From positions 62,001 to 126,000 of the forward strand of contig NC_031672.1 in assembly GCF_001640025.1 (NCBI RefSeq): DNA of 64,000 bases. The letters are read 5' to 3'. The position numbers and the translations under genes were made by a program. This DNA is from Sugiyamaella lignohabitans (lineage: Eukaryota; Ascomycota; Dipodascomycetes; Dipodascales; Trichomonascaceae). Below the pieces are notes generated by a model, which saw only the letters and a list, made by a program, of their open reading frames with translations, was not told where the DNA came from and ran no database searches. This document shows positions 30,508-41,578 of the stretch, in pieces (the stretch's first letter is position 1; each line of letters begins with the position of its first letter).

Positions 30508-32247
30508 TTAGTGAGATTCGGCCTCAAGAGCTTCTTTGGTAAATATTTTACCGGGATTTAGAAGCTCGTTGGGATCCAAAGCAAGTTTTATAGTCCGCAT
30601 TAATTGGACAGCATCGGGACCGAGTTCTTCGACAAGATAATGAACTTTTCCTGCTCCTATACCGTGTTCTCCCGTGCAAGTACCTTCTAATTCAAGACCC
30701 TTATGTACGATATCTGTAGCGACTTTCCGAGCCTTTTCATAGTCCTTTTCATCATAGATGATACAGGCATGAAAATTTCCATCACCAACATGTCCCAGAC
30801 ACGCACCAAAAAGACCGGACTCAACAAGATCTTTCTTAGTATTCATTACAAGATCTGCCAAACGTGAGAGCGGCACGGCCACATCCGTAGAATAGACCTT
30901 ACCGTTGGGGGGTCCGACAGCCATGGCTGACCAGAGAGCTTCTTTACGAGCAGACCAAAGCTGATGCTGCTCTTCCTTTCCATTTGCAAACTCAAATCGA
31001 ACACCTTGGTGAAGTTTGGCAATTGCCTTTGCCTGCTGGATTTGTTCGTTTACATAAGCTTTTGAGCCAGAGAACTTGAACATAACAGTAGGCTTCTCAT
31101 CCCATTTACGCGAGGTATAGCCCGCTCTATTAACACACATCATTTGAACATCATCCATTAGCTCTATAGCATGAACAGGAATACCAGCTCGAATAATATC
31201 AGTAGCAGTTGCAGTTGCATCTTGTACAGTAGGGAAGGCACAAACTGCAACACTAGTTTGTTCAGGAACTGTATGTAATTTTAGAGTGATTTCTGTAACT
31301 AGTCCAAGGGTACCTTCAGATCCACAAAATAGATGATTCAAATTGTATCCAGCAGATGACTTCATTGGTCTTCTTTTGGTTTTAATTATTGTGCCATCGG
31401 CTAAGACCACAGTCAAATTTACAATATGGTTTCTCATGGGACCATATCTTACACAATTGGTACCTGAACAAGAAGTACCAACCATACCACCAATTTTTGC
31501 AGTTGGACCAGGATCTACGGCAAAAAACAAGTTGTGGCCTTCTTTCGCTAGTTCCTCATTAAGTGCCATCCATCCGACTGCAGGTTGGACGGTCACATCC
31601 ATGTCTTGAGGACGGATTTCAACGATTTTGTTCATGTGAACAAAGTCAATGCAAACACCTCCATATGGAGCACAGAAGTTTCCTTCCAAACTGGAGCCTC
31701 CTGAAAATCCAATCATTGGGAGCTTATACTTGTGGCATACTTTAGCAATTTCCGAGACTTCTTCAGTGGATTTGGGATATGCAATAGCTATAGGATTTGT
31801 CTCAATATTATACGTAGACCAGTCTGAATATCCATGCGCTTTCAAATCTTCATCATCAATTGACACACCATCTTCTCCAAGAATAGCTTTTAGCTCTGGG
31901 AGGGCTCGATGAAATTCCTCTTTACCGCCATATTTTGGTTCATCCCATTTCTTTTCAATGGAACTAACTCGCTGTTCAGATTGATATAAAGACTTAGCGG
32001 CGAAGAATGAACCTGCCCCTACTATTCCAGATACTGCCAATGTTAATAATATGCCTCCATTGGATTTGGAAGATTGTCTATTAGATTCAGCATTTGATTG
32101 GGGTTTTGGGGGTTTCGCACCTCCTGAGGGTGGATTAGGAGATCTTTTGGATACCGAGCTCGACACAGACCGAGATAATGGCCGTGTGAGATTGAGTCTC
32201 ACTCTCAGCAATGTCTCTAATTGCCTGGTCCTGATAATTGAGCCCAT
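30508..32247 (-). CDS. DLD1: Mitochondrial D-lactate dehydrogenase (cytochrome)
   Basis: The 579-residue FAD enzyme oxidises D-lactate to pyruvate and passes electrons to cytochrome c. The N-terminus is Arg/Ser-rich without acidic residues (MGSIIRTRQLETLLRVRLN), as for a mitochondrial presequence. A hydrophobic anchor follows at about 63-88 (GGILLTLAVSGIVGAGSFFA). The FAD-binding PCMH domain shows PMIGFSGGSSLEGN, GGVCIDFVHMNKI, VDPGPTAKIGGMVGTSCSG and GTNCVRYG. The C-terminal oxidase domain has GHVGDGNFHACI and CTGEHGIGAGK. It is close to S. cerevisiae Dld1 in length and order. Confidence 0.94.
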   Translation of the reverse strand: MGSIIRTRQLETLLRVRLNLTRPLSRSVSSSVSKRSPNPPSGGAKPPKPQSNAESNRQSSKSNGGILLTLAVSGIVGAGSFFAAKSLYQSEQRVSSIEKKWDEPKYGGKEEFHRALPELKAILGEDGVSIDDEDLKAHGYSDWSTYNIETNPIAIAYPKSTEEVSEIAKVCHKYKLPMIGFSGGSSLEGNFCAPYGGVCIDFVHMNKIVEIRPQDMDVTVQPAVGWMALNEELAKEGHNLFFAVDPGPTAKIGGMVGTSCSGTNCVRYGPMRNHIVNLTVVLADGTIIKTKRRPMKSSAGYNLNHLFCGSEGTLGLVTEITLKLHTVPEQTSVAVCAFPTVQDATATATDIIRAGIPVHAIELMDDVQMMCVNRAGYTSRKWDEKPTVMFKFSGSKAYVNEQIQQAKAIAKLHQGVRFEFANGKEEQHQLWSARKEALWSAMAVGPPNGKVYSTDVAVPLSRLADLVMNTKKDLVESGLFGACLGHVGDGNFHACIIYDEKDYEKARKVATDIVHKGLELEGTCTGEHGIGAGKVHYLVEELGPDAVQLMRTIKLALDPNELLNPGKIFTKEALEAESH

Positions 32248-32767
32248 TTCAGCAATTAGTTTTTGAGTTAACTTTGCTGGCGGTTAATATTAACAGACAT
32301 AGTGACAGGCAGGACCCCCACTAATTACCCCCACACTGACTCATTACCGGCAATGATCTCATATGTCGTGATCGCCGAAGCTTTAAACTGCTTGTGAATT
32401 TCAACGTTTTAGATCTTTGTCCCTATATTAATTAATTATTAAATTATAATAAATTAGAATATTAGAGCTGTGTAGCCTGTACCTTGGAGAAAATTAATTG
32501 GCCTCAATCCTCAAATTTACACTTTTTTCTGGCAAATCCAATATAATGAACTGCATCTTATCTTGAATATCAAATACAAATAAGAAATAGCAGAAATATA
32601 ATTGAATTTAAAAACTATTTTTAAAATACAGGAATTAGACGTGATTCTTGGTAACGAATATGCTAAACATAGCCAAAGGATAACTTCTCACGATATGATA
32701 TAAGCTCTCATGAATGCACAATTAATTTATTTAGCTACTATTACTTAATGAAACGACAGTTAAAGAA
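32248..32767. promoter_or_regulatory. DLD1 promoter / DSK2 3' region
   Basis: The 520-bp AT-rich gap lies between two minus-strand genes. I found nothing else in it. Confidence 0.5.
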
Positions 32768-33985
32768 TCAGACTTGACCATCGAGAAGAGCCTCAACAGC
32801 TCCTTGCACATTACCACCACTACGGCGAAGAGCACGCACGTTGCGATCAAAATCGAAGAACCCTAGCTCATTGAGTTGTCTAAGCTGTGATTCGTATCTT
32901 TCCTCTGGTGGTCTGTCATCTTGAGGTTCTGGAGCAGGAGCATTTCCTCCTAATAAGCTAGCCAGAAGAGCTGGGTTAAATTGATTGAATTGGTTGGTTG
33001 AGGCATTGTCGGCACCTCCGGCAGCAGCAGCAGCATTAGCATGACGTTGAGGGTTAAGAAGAGCAGCGAATGGATTTGCAGAGACATCTGGGGTTTGACC
33101 ATTGGGGAACAAACCACCGAAAGGATTAGCTCCAGCACCGGTTCCAGCGTTAGCACTAGTATCGCTCGATGCCGTGCTATCAGTAGTAGTACTACCGTTA
33201 TTATCAGTAGATCCTGGAGCTGGGAATGAATTGGCCCCTGCACCTCCAGCGCCAGCACCAGCACCTCCAAACATTCTTTCCATTTGCATCATAGTACGAA
33301 TGGTTTGAGGATTGGACATCATCTGAACAAATTCAGGGCTCTGCAGCATTTGTCTAAACTGAGGACCCATCTGCCTTAGTTGGGGGTTGGAATTAATCAT
33401 GAGATCGACAATAGCTGGGTTTTGTAAAGCTTGTTGCATGTGTTGAGCAAAACCTGGTTCCTCCATCAGATTAAGAAGTTGTTCAGAATTGGCTCCAGCA
33501 CCCATGCCACCATCAGGGCCGAACATGGAAGCTGACGGCAATTGAGCCAATCCAGCATATCTTGCACCAGTCAAGTCTGCCAAAAGGTTGCCACTACCAG
33601 CACCAGCAGCAATATTTCCAGGAACTTGGGAAGCTGTAGAATTGGAACTGTTAGATGAGGGGCTGGATCCAGTGGCGCTGGCACCTGTAGTGGAAGCACC
33701 TGATGCAGTGCCGCTGGTGCTACCTGGGGGAGCAGCTCCCTTCACCAAATGAATAGTTTGGCCAGATTTGATCTTGTAAAATTCAAGAGTTTCATTGTCT
33801 TTTAATACCCGGCCAGCAAAGATCAGTCTTTGTCTATCGGCAGGGATATCTGATTGTTGCGCCAGTTGTGCCTTGAGTTCTTCAATTCTAGTCGATATGG
33901 GTAGTGACAGAGTATATTTCTTGTCGGACGAAGACTTGATGACAACGTCAATATTTTCAGTACTACTGCCAGCTGTATCAGACAT
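32768..33985 (-). CDS. DSK2: Ubiquilin-type shuttle factor Dsk2
   Basis: The 405-residue protein delivers ubiquitylated substrates to the proteasome. An N-terminal ubiquitin-like domain (about residues 10-82) shows SDIPADRQRLIFAGRVLKDN and GQTIHLVKG. STI1-type repeats follow (MEEPGFAQHMQQALQNPAIV, NPQLRQMGPQFRQMLQSPEF). The C-terminal UBA domain (about 362-403) has YESQLRQLNELGFFDFDRNV and GNVQGAVEALLDG. Linkers are rich in Gly, Ala, Ser and Thr, as in other ubiquilins. Confidence 0.95.
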   Translation of the reverse strand: MSDTAGSSTENIDVVIKSSSDKKYTLSLPISTRIEELKAQLAQQSDIPADRQRLIFAGRVLKDNETLEFYKIKSGQTIHLVKGAAPPGSTSGTASGASTTGASATGSSPSSNSSNSTASQVPGNIAAGAGSGNLLADLTGARYAGLAQLPSASMFGPDGGMGAGANSEQLLNLMEEPGFAQHMQQALQNPAIVDLMINSNPQLRQMGPQFRQMLQSPEFVQMMSNPQTIRTMMQMERMFGGAGAGAGGAGANSFPAPGSTDNNGSTTTDSTASSDTSANAGTGAGANPFGGLFPNGQTPDVSANPFAALLNPQRHANAAAAAGGADNASTNQFNQFNPALLASLLGGNAPAPEPQDDRPPEERYESQLRQLNELGFFDFDRNVRALRRSGGNVQGAVEALLDGQV

Positions 33986-34525
33986 TTTGTTAAATGTTTT
34001 TCTTATGACGATAAATAGGATGTGGTGTGTGAGATGTTAGAAAGTCGACAAATGCAATGTATGCCAACTAGGATCTATAGTTATGTAATTCACTTGAAGA
34101 AATGAAAATACAAAATCACCAAACAAAAAAATTTAATATCTCTCAATTAAATGCTTGATTAACAGATCTATGCCAGTCTTATAACCGAGGTACAAATTTT
34201 TTTCTCAACTGATAGTTCGATGTTTCGAGCAAACAGGTTGTATTTGTGATCTCCTATCAGGTCTAGATGGTCGTATAGAAGTCCATGGCCTTCCAAGGCG
34301 AACTTGCTACCCGGCGTAAAGCTGCAGCGCGGCTTATCGGATGCTATCTGGCTTGATATATGCCCATATTCCTGTGTTTTTTTTACTCATAGTAGATAGC
34401 AATGGTCTTTTTCATAATTTCCTCTTGAACGTAGAGGTCATGTTAAACACATCTATTTTCTAGTGGAATTTTGGTTGCAACTAATGAGTATAAAAAAAAA
34501 CAGAAGATTCAAAAAAGTTTTGTCA
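33986..34525. promoter_or_regulatory. DSK2 promoter region
   Basis: The 540-bp gap between DSK2 and tRNA-Arg contains the Pol III T-run downstream of the tRNA (A-run on the plus strand at about 34490-34516). I saw no other feature. Confidence 0.5.
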
Positions 34526-34597
34526 AGCCCCCGGCAAGACTCGAACTCGCAACCTCTGGTACCGGAAACCAGTGCGCTACCATTGCGCCACGGGGGC
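34526..34597 (-). tRNA. tRNA-Arg(CCG)
   Basis: The minus strand folds into a 72-nt cloverleaf. The acceptor stem is GCCCCCG/CGGGGGC, the D-stem GCGC/GCGC, and the anticodon stem CTGGT/ACCAG around loop TTCCGGT, giving anticodon CCG. The T-arm is GCGAG-TTCGAGT-CTTGC, with one mismatch-tolerant pair. A T-run follows downstream on the minus strand. No intron is seen. Confidence 0.93.
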
Positions 34598-34975
34598 CCT
34601 AACCCAGGTACACTAAGTATACCAATCAGAGGACATTTTAAGTGAAATCTTTCAGAAATTACGAAAGTCGGTTATAACAAGATATCATAATCGGGGAAAA
34701 TGGCAACAAAAGTGAGTAAATTGACCCTATTATCGACTAAATTTGCTACTAACTTTACAAAGATGTCAAGTCTTTGATGTTTTATGGTTTTCTGATTTGC
34801 ATATTCACGTTTCACACTTTTGATCAATGTGAAGCTGTATATGTGCACCATGATTTTTTAAATTGTATCATTACCTATAGCCGAAGGCTCAAGTGCAAAG
34901 CATAATATAGCAATATTCATTATTAACATTTGAAGAGTAGTAGTCTAAGAAAATCTATTATACATAAATACATTT
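34598..34975. other. Gap between tRNA-Arg and MAK21
   Basis: The 378-bp AT-rich sequence would contain the upstream side of the tRNA and the MAK21 3' region. Nothing else was seen. Confidence 0.4.
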
Positions 34976-37900
34976 CTAACTGTAGTCTTCGTCAGACGAG
35001 TCGAGATATTGAGCGTAATCATCGACAGATGCAAATACAGGGAGATCCTTGAGCTTGGCTTTCTTGCTCTTCTTTCCTTCTGGTCGTTCAAGGGCTCGCT
35101 TTTTGGATCCTACCTGTTTGTCCTCTTCTTCTTCTTCTTCTTCTTCTTCCTCTTCACTGTCATTCTCATCAACCTCCTCATCGCTACCAATCAAGCCATC
35201 AACATCGTCGAAATCGTCCAAAGTTAATGGTTCGGCATCAGAATCTTCTCCTTCAGCATCATCTTCATCGGCAGATTTTTCGTCATCCTCAAGATCCTCT
35301 TCGTCCAAATCTTCATCATCAATGCTCATGTCAGATAAATCACCATCAGACAAATCTTCATCACTAAATCCGGAAAGGTCTTCATCCTCGGCGTCCTCAC
35401 CTTCAATATCAGGTCGACTATTAACCAAAGCATCCCAAACCTCATCTTCGTTATCACTGAGTTCACCTTCAATCTTCTCAGATTTGGCAGCCTTCTCACG
35501 ACGATTGGCAAAGTATTGGTGGAAGAATCGTTCACTGGCGTCGACATCTTCGAGATTGGTGTTTTTCCAGTCAATGGAATTGACAGCGGATTTTGAAGAT
35601 CCACCAATTCCCAGGAAACCATTGGGGTCAGCACCAGCAAGAGGTTGCATGATACTTCCTCCCTTGGATGTGGTCTTTTGACGAGGATTCTTATAGACGA
35701 ATCTATCCAAAAAGTGGCTGAAAGAGTGCAAATCGAGATCGGGTTTAGCAAGTGAAGGGTCATTGTTCAACAAACCGAGTGCATATACAACGACAGTTGG
35801 GTGGAAGTGATTTGACAAAGGAATGATTTCCCATAGCTTTGAATTTTCGGAGTTGGAGTACAAGGGATCTCTAGCGCGACCATCATAAATTTTTTCACTT
35901 TCCTTAGTTTCTTCACTGATAATATCTTTGATATCACGAAGCTTGAAAAGCTCATTAACAAGAAAGATAACTGCAGCTACAACACCAATACTCAACCAAC
36001 TGCTAGACATCTGAAGTAATCTCTTAGCAAAAGCTTTAATACGAGCTGTGTTTGTATCTTCACGAAGGGATTTGAAGAGCAGATTAAGGTACAATCTAAG
36101 CTTTGAGGAAGTTGCCAGACGAGGATCCAGTAAACTTTCATACAGGGTTCTATAGTATCTATCAGTTAAACGTTGCTCAGATTTCGAAATTTGGAAGATG
36201 AGCATCAAAGCCTGAACCGATGTGTTGAAATTAGCTGAATGTGTGACTCTATACAAAGTGTCGATATGAGTGTCGAAAACATCCTTTGGCAAAGCGGAGA
36301 ATGGGTATGCTCTGTTCAAACCAGTCAGAATGGCACTAGTAATCTTAGCATTCTCCTCTTCCTTGACAGCTTCGGTAGTCTTAGCTTCCTGTCGCTCTCC
36401 ACCATGCTTTCCTTTGTTACCCTTGTTTTTCCATCTGGGCTTCTTGACCTTCTTTGCAGGCTCTTCTGGTTTGATGCGGCCTGAATCCCTGTCCCATTCA
36501 GCTAACAGTCTTTCAAAGAGAGACAGGTAAATCTTAATCAGGTTATTAGCGACCTCAGTGTCTTTGTGAGCTAAAATGGTCTGATTCAAGGTGATGACAG
36601 AATAGTATCTAGCGTGGTAATCGGTTCCAGTTCTGAACACGAGTTCAGAAATAGATTCTACAACAATGCCCTTCATAGCAGGATGCGCTTGTTCCAACTG
36701 TAGTAAAAGATATGAAACACGCGATGCTACCTTTCTATCAGAATCACCAAGTTTGTTAACACCAAGTCTGAGGAGATTGACCTCTTGCTCTGGCTTGGCC
36801 TTTAACAGGTCAATAATATGCAAAACGGCATTCGAACGAATAAACACAACTGGATCGTGACTGAGAGTTTCCAAAGCTTGTAATAGGGTAAAAAAGTACT
36901 GTTTTAACCAATCTTCAAAAGCCCATATAATCAACCAGCTAACCGGCGTACTAGCAGTCAAAGGCTGGTTCTTGAACCATTTCAACTTGCGGTTGGGCAA
37001 AACTCCACTAATAAAGATATCTTTAAGAGCTGCCACAGCTTGTAATGCACTTCCTCGAGACTTTTTGCGACACAATCCAATCATAGTATCAAAGTACTTA
37101 ACTGAATGGATTGGGGACTCTTGGATTAACAGGGTCAAAGCACTGATTTTATCCGAAAGAGTACCGGCAGTTAAAAGTTGAGACAAGAATTGTTTCTGAG
37201 AGGTAGACTTGATATTATCATGGACATAAATATCGTTCTCCTTTTGAAGAAGAGCCTTGGCTTTGGAAAATAAAACATTGATTTGGTCCTGATCCAGTGT
37301 GGATTCTTCAGCTGGGGGTTCCAAATCATGTGAGTACCATTCTGTGCGAGGTTCCAAAACCAATTGGCCTGGATGAATATATTTCGCATGGTTGATAATC
37401 TCGTTAGAAATAACACCCCTGGAATTGTTGGTTGATTTTTTTTCCAGGATCGACTGTGGAGCTGGAACTGCTGCTTTCTCAGTTCTAGTCTGTGAAACAG
37501 CGGCTTCTTTTGCCTTAGCCTTTTCTTTTTCCTCTTTCTTCTTTTTCTCTTCCTTCTTCTTCTGCTTCTCTTCTCTCTTCTTTTGCTTCTCTTCTTCTTT
37601 AGTTTTATTTTTCTTTTCCTTTGGGGTGGTCTCAGCGTTATCAGTTGGCTCTGTAGACTTGGATGAAACGTTTACTACTGTTTCTTCATCCTCAACAACC
37701 TCAGGCTCAGAAGGAAGTCCCAACTCCGACATAAACTTAGAAAGATCATTGTTCAATTTCGAATCTGGCTTGGAAGCTACAGTAACTTCAATTTCTGAAT
37801 CACTACCTGAATCGTCTAAACCGTTGATAAGATCAAGATCAGCTTTAGATCCTCCCAGAGCCTCAACTTCCTTCAATAAACTGTCATTCAACTCAGATTC

Positions 37901-38074
37901 TTCGTTTTGTGGCTTTTGATTCTCGCTTTTCTTAGTTTGATCTTTAGTATCTTTCTTCGCTCTTTTATCTTTAGAATCTTTCTTCTTTGGCCTGTCGTTG
38001 GTTTTGCCAGCCGAGATTTTCTTCACCTTGTCGGCAAGCTTGTCGAGAGCTATAACCGGAGCTTCTGCAGACAT
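34976..38074 (-). CDS. MAK21: Noc1/Mak21, 60S ribosome-assembly factor
   Basis: The 1032-residue protein matches Mak21 length (about 1025). In yeast, Mak21/Noc1 joins Noc2 to escort early pre-60S particles in the nucleolus. A Lys/Glu-rich N-terminus with long charged helices (about residues 150-195) precedes HAKYIHPGQLVLEPRTEWYSHDLEPP. Then come HEAT-like helices and the CBF/Mak21 domain (AYPFSALPKDVFDTHIDTLY, LLFKSLREDTNTARIKAFAK, HPTVVVYALGLLNNDPSLAKP). The C-terminus is highly acidic with a poly-Glu run encoded by a CTT-type microsatellite (about 35123-35160) and ends with a basic patch. Confidence 0.94.
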   Translation of the reverse strand: MSAEAPVIALDKLADKVKKISAGKTNDRPKKKDSKDKRAKKDTKDQTKKSENQKPQNEESELNDSLLKEVEALGGSKADLDLINGLDDSGSDSEIEVTVASKPDSKLNNDLSKFMSELGLPSEPEVVEDEETVVNVSSKSTEPTDNAETTPKEKKNKTKEEEKQKKREEKQKKKEEKKKKEEKEKAKAKEAAVSQTRTEKAAVPAPQSILEKKSTNNSRGVISNEIINHAKYIHPGQLVLEPRTEWYSHDLEPPAEESTLDQDQINVLFSKAKALLQKENDIYVHDNIKSTSQKQFLSQLLTAGTLSDKISALTLLIQESPIHSVKYFDTMIGLCRKKSRGSALQAVAALKDIFISGVLPNRKLKWFKNQPLTASTPVSWLIIWAFEDWLKQYFFTLLQALETLSHDPVVFIRSNAVLHIIDLLKAKPEQEVNLLRLGVNKLGDSDRKVASRVSYLLLQLEQAHPAMKGIVVESISELVFRTGTDYHARYYSVITLNQTILAHKDTEVANNLIKIYLSLFERLLAEWDRDSGRIKPEEPAKKVKKPRWKNKGNKGKHGGERQEAKTTEAVKEEENAKITSAILTGLNRAYPFSALPKDVFDTHIDTLYRVTHSANFNTSVQALMLIFQISKSEQRLTDRYYRTLYESLLDPRLATSSKLRLYLNLLFKSLREDTNTARIKAFAKRLLQMSSSWLSIGVVAAVIFLVNELFKLRDIKDIISEETKESEKIYDGRARDPLYSNSENSKLWEIIPLSNHFHPTVVVYALGLLNNDPSLAKPDLDLHSFSHFLDRFVYKNPRQKTTSKGGSIMQPLAGADPNGFLGIGGSSKSAVNSIDWKNTNLEDVDASERFFHQYFANRREKAAKSEKIEGELSDNEDEVWDALVNSRPDIEGEDAEDEDLSGFSDEDLSDGDLSDMSIDDEDLDEEDLEDDEKSADEDDAEGEDSDAEPLTLDDFDDVDGLIGSDEEVDENDSEEEEEEEEEEEDKQVGSKKRALERPEGKKSKKAKLKDLPVFASVDDYAQYLDSSDEDYS

Positions 38075-38552
38075 TTTGCCAGTCGAATCTCTACTGCTTC
38101 CTACCTCTTGAAACGAGATTAGGAAATTACAGGTAAAATTTCGAGTAGACTCGTTTATTTTTCTGAACAGGTATAAATTAGGTGCATTTCAAGATTTTTT
38201 TCAGGTAAAGGGTTGTAGTCGATCACGATGATCTTGAAAAATATATAGCCGTATGATGCTCTAAGGGTCCTATGCTTTGCTAGTTTGGGTGGTCGAGGTT
38301 CAGCTCTAATTGCTATGGATCTGTTTGAAAGGGCATATATAGATCCATTTAGAAAACCAGAACAACAAATATTTGAATTATTGATGATGCTGTTAGAACA
38401 AAACCAACGTCCATGCATGAAAAGCGATGCATATGCAGGGTCCAATTTATATATCTCGCTAAAAAGTCAAGGTTGAAAAATATTAAATCACATACAAAGC
38501 ACATCGCTATTATACATTAAATAGGTAAACAGTATTATAAATAGGTTGGTCG
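38075..38552. promoter_or_regulatory. MAK21 promoter / MBP1 3' region
   Basis: The 478-bp gap lies between two minus-strand genes. Small overlapping open frames on both strands here have no recognisable content. Confidence 0.45.
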
Positions 38553-41500
38553 TTAGTCGTCTCCGTCGCTGCCACCTCCGTCAGCCAAAAGAGCTTGAGC
38601 GATTCCGTCAAGAAGCTCATCAATCTCTTCCACTTTAACACCGCACGAAAGTGAGACCAAGCGACGATAATCGTTCATCTTTTCTCCAGCACCAGCACTT
38701 GCGCAAAGTTCAACAATTTCATCTACAAGCTTTCCACGACGCTTTTGAAGGTCAGCCAGAGTAGACGCAAGAGATAAGACTTCTTCTTTGGGGTCCACTT
38801 CAGAAGGAGCCGTGGTAGCAGTTCCATTGAGAGTAGGCTCTCTGGTTTGCAATTCGGCGCCAGCTCGATCTTCTTCAGCTTGAACAAGCATTGCCAGGTC
38901 ACGAGATTGTGTTCGTTCAAGTAGTTTACGCAAATGCATAGCTCTTTGATTAACCAGCTCATTTGACTGTTGAAGACGAGCTTGAACAACTTGCTCATCT
39001 CCTGGCAGTTCCCCAATCTCTTCAATGGCATTCTCGGTCTCAGTAATCTCTCGTTTCATGCTTTCCAGCAAATGTCGAACTTGTTCAATGTCGCTGTCTT
39101 TTTCTTGTAATTCCGAATCATACGCCAGTGCAAGTTCTTCAAGTCCTTCAATAATTGATGGTGCCACTCTTTGAGTTGCAGAAATTGCAACCTCAGAAAC
39201 ATGAGGATTACCGATAGCAGGATACACCGTTCCATTTGCATTTCCATTAGCCTCTCCAGAACCAGACCCATTGATATCTCGATAATTCGAATCGAACTGT
39301 GATGGAGCGGCATTAAGTTCACGATTGGAATTAGGTTTACCCAGCATATATTTGTTCGAAGGAGTCCCATTTGACTGACCATACCCATTCACGGCCGCTT
39401 GTCCATTACTGGAAATTTGGCCGGGCAAGGTATTTGATTTAACTTGGACCAAACCATCCGCTTGCTTAAGTAGCTGTTGTCGCTGCGCTTCATATTCGGA
39501 AATATACTCCTGCGTCGTTCGTCCATTATTATTCACAATGTCAGCACGAGCATTATAGTGGAATAGCACTTTGACGCACTTCCGAGCTCCATTTCTAGCA
39601 GCTATGTGAAGAGCAGTATCACCATTCTCATCCTGAAGATTAACGAAATCCGTGACAACTTGCAAGCTCTTAATTTCTAATAGCTTAGCAAGAATAATCT
39701 CAGTATAATATCTGGTTGATGACAGCTTGGATCTTGACGACGTGGTGGAAGCAATGTGATGAAGAACTGTCTGTTTATGTGAATCCACATACAGGATAGT
39801 ATCGCGTAGTAGATCAACTACTTTGGGGAATGTCCGTCGGTCGTAGTTATTGGTGAATAAAATAGATCGTATTAGTGGCGTTTGTTCGGCAAAATTGGTG
39901 GCGCTTATATTTGCACCTGCCTGTAACAAAACTTCAATGATTTTCAAGTCACCCATTGAGCAGGCCCAATGGAACGCAGTATGGCCTTCGTCATCAATAA
40001 CTTGATTAATTTTAAATTCTGGTGGTGGGTTAATAAGGAATTGTGGAATTTCGGCCTCATCGATTGATGTGAAATAGTCAAGCAGTCGGTTGCTATACAT
40101 TGTAGACAGCATCTCGCTTGAAGTGGATGCTGTAGAAATGTTTCGTTGGTGTCCCTGTTGTGGATGCTGCTGCTGCATCTGTCGCTGATGTTCAGCTTGT
40201 TGATGTTGTAAGTTCTGGTGGTGTGGTTGAATGGATGAGTGGAGCATGGAATGATTACCGGCACCACTCATCGACTGTTGAGGCGAATCCTGATATCTAT
40301 CGGGGATAGTATACTGTCGTTGCTCATAGCCGTTATAATTAAACTGGGGACTATCTGTAATCATACTTGGCGTCCGTCGCTTTGAGGCCAAAATTGCGTT
40401 TCTGGCACTGGGAGTATCAACACCATTCGTCAGGGCTGCATCAATATCTGACTCCGACATAAAATCCGATGGTGATGAAGATCGTGATGAGATTGATGAC
40501 GATTCTGGAGAAAGAGTCTCGTTATTACCGTCGTAGCGAGCACTGTTGACAGATTTTGATGAAATGATATTTTGTTTGGGAGTACTAGGGGGGATACCAT
40601 AGTGAAACTTTCTTGGTCCAGAGTCAGATCTTTTAGCTAAAGAGGCTGATGACGACGATGGAGGCCGACCTCTTCGCTTCTTCACTGGAGGTGCTAGCAT
40701 GTTACCTTCTACCGCACCTTGACCATCACCTCCATTATTGGCTCCTCCTCTACCTGAAGATAGTACACGATATGGGCGTTTTAAACCATTATCAACTAAC
40801 GAAGTATCCTCAATACCAGCATCAGCAATATTACTGGCACTTGCACTACTACTTTGACGACTGGCTCCTCGTCTGGCGGTTATTGGAGTGAAATCGGCTC
40901 GTCCACTTGGGGTACCTGCCACACCACCTCCTCGACCGGCCGCACCATTTGTCGACCGGCTCTTCCAGGTGTGTCTTGGAGCAAATGGAGTTGGATCGGT
41001 GTCAGAAGGTGAATAAGCGAACAGTGGCTCCAAAATCTCAAGAACTTTATACTGTTCGGCCACGGCTCGCGCTCGTTCTAATGGGACCCAGGTACCCTGA
41101 TACTTTCCATAACCACCCTGGATTTTTTCATGAGTGCCTCTCTGTACTTCTCGTTCGAGAATCCTCGTTCTTTGAGGTTTGTCGAAATTAGCTACTTTCA
41201 GAATATGTGTCGCATTAACCCACCCGTCCGACTGCCGCTTCATCACTGCCACACTCTTAGTCGGTAGCTCGAAAACGGGCACCTGTATTTCGTTAGTCCC
41301 AAATCAAGAGAAGAAATTTTCGCCTCCGGCGGCTGGGGCTCTGCCCCAGACCCCGTGGCTACTCGAGCTTTGCTCGAGTAGTTTCGTCTACGATCTGATA
41401 TCTGCTCTCAGTAGCCAAGGAAGAGAATGAAACATCGTTTAAAGTGGACAACCCTGTCCAATCCCAAACTGATTAAAAGAACTTGAAGCTCCTGCTGGCT

Positions 41501-41578
41501 AATAGAAGAACAGAGACAGAAACAAACAAACTTACACCTGAGTATGTGGCTTGGTAAACTTGGGTTTCGCTAGACATG
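38553..41578 (-). CDS. MBP1: Mbp1/Swi4-type APSES cell-cycle transcription factor (2 exons)
   Basis: Exon 1 is 41537-41578 (14 codons) and exon 2 is 38553-41282, giving 923 residues. Exon 1 MSSETQVYQATYSG joins to VPVFELPTKSVAVMKRQSDG, restoring the APSES/KilA-N DNA-binding domain (to about residue 105: WVNATHILKVANFDKPQRTR, then QGGYGKYQGTWVPLERA). Ankyrin repeats lie at about 445-475 and 560-595 (GHTAFHWACSMGDLKIIEVL; GDTALHIAARNGARKCVKVL). A coiled coil lies at about 720-870. This is the MBF/SBF layout, and it should bind MCB-like sites at G1/S. Mbp1 and Swi4 cannot be separated with certainty. The 254-nt intron contains a GC-element half. Upstream, about 610 nt lack any sense-strand ATG. 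Confidence 0.92.
41322..41382. repeat. GC-palindrome half-element G, inside the MBP1 intron
   Basis: The sequence GCCTCCGGCGGCTGGGGCTC continues TGCCCCAGACCCCGTGGCT and then a short hairpin ACTCGAGCTTTGCTCGAGT. Only one arm is present. It lies between the donor (41536) and the acceptor (41283) of the MBP1 intron. Confidence 0.92.
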
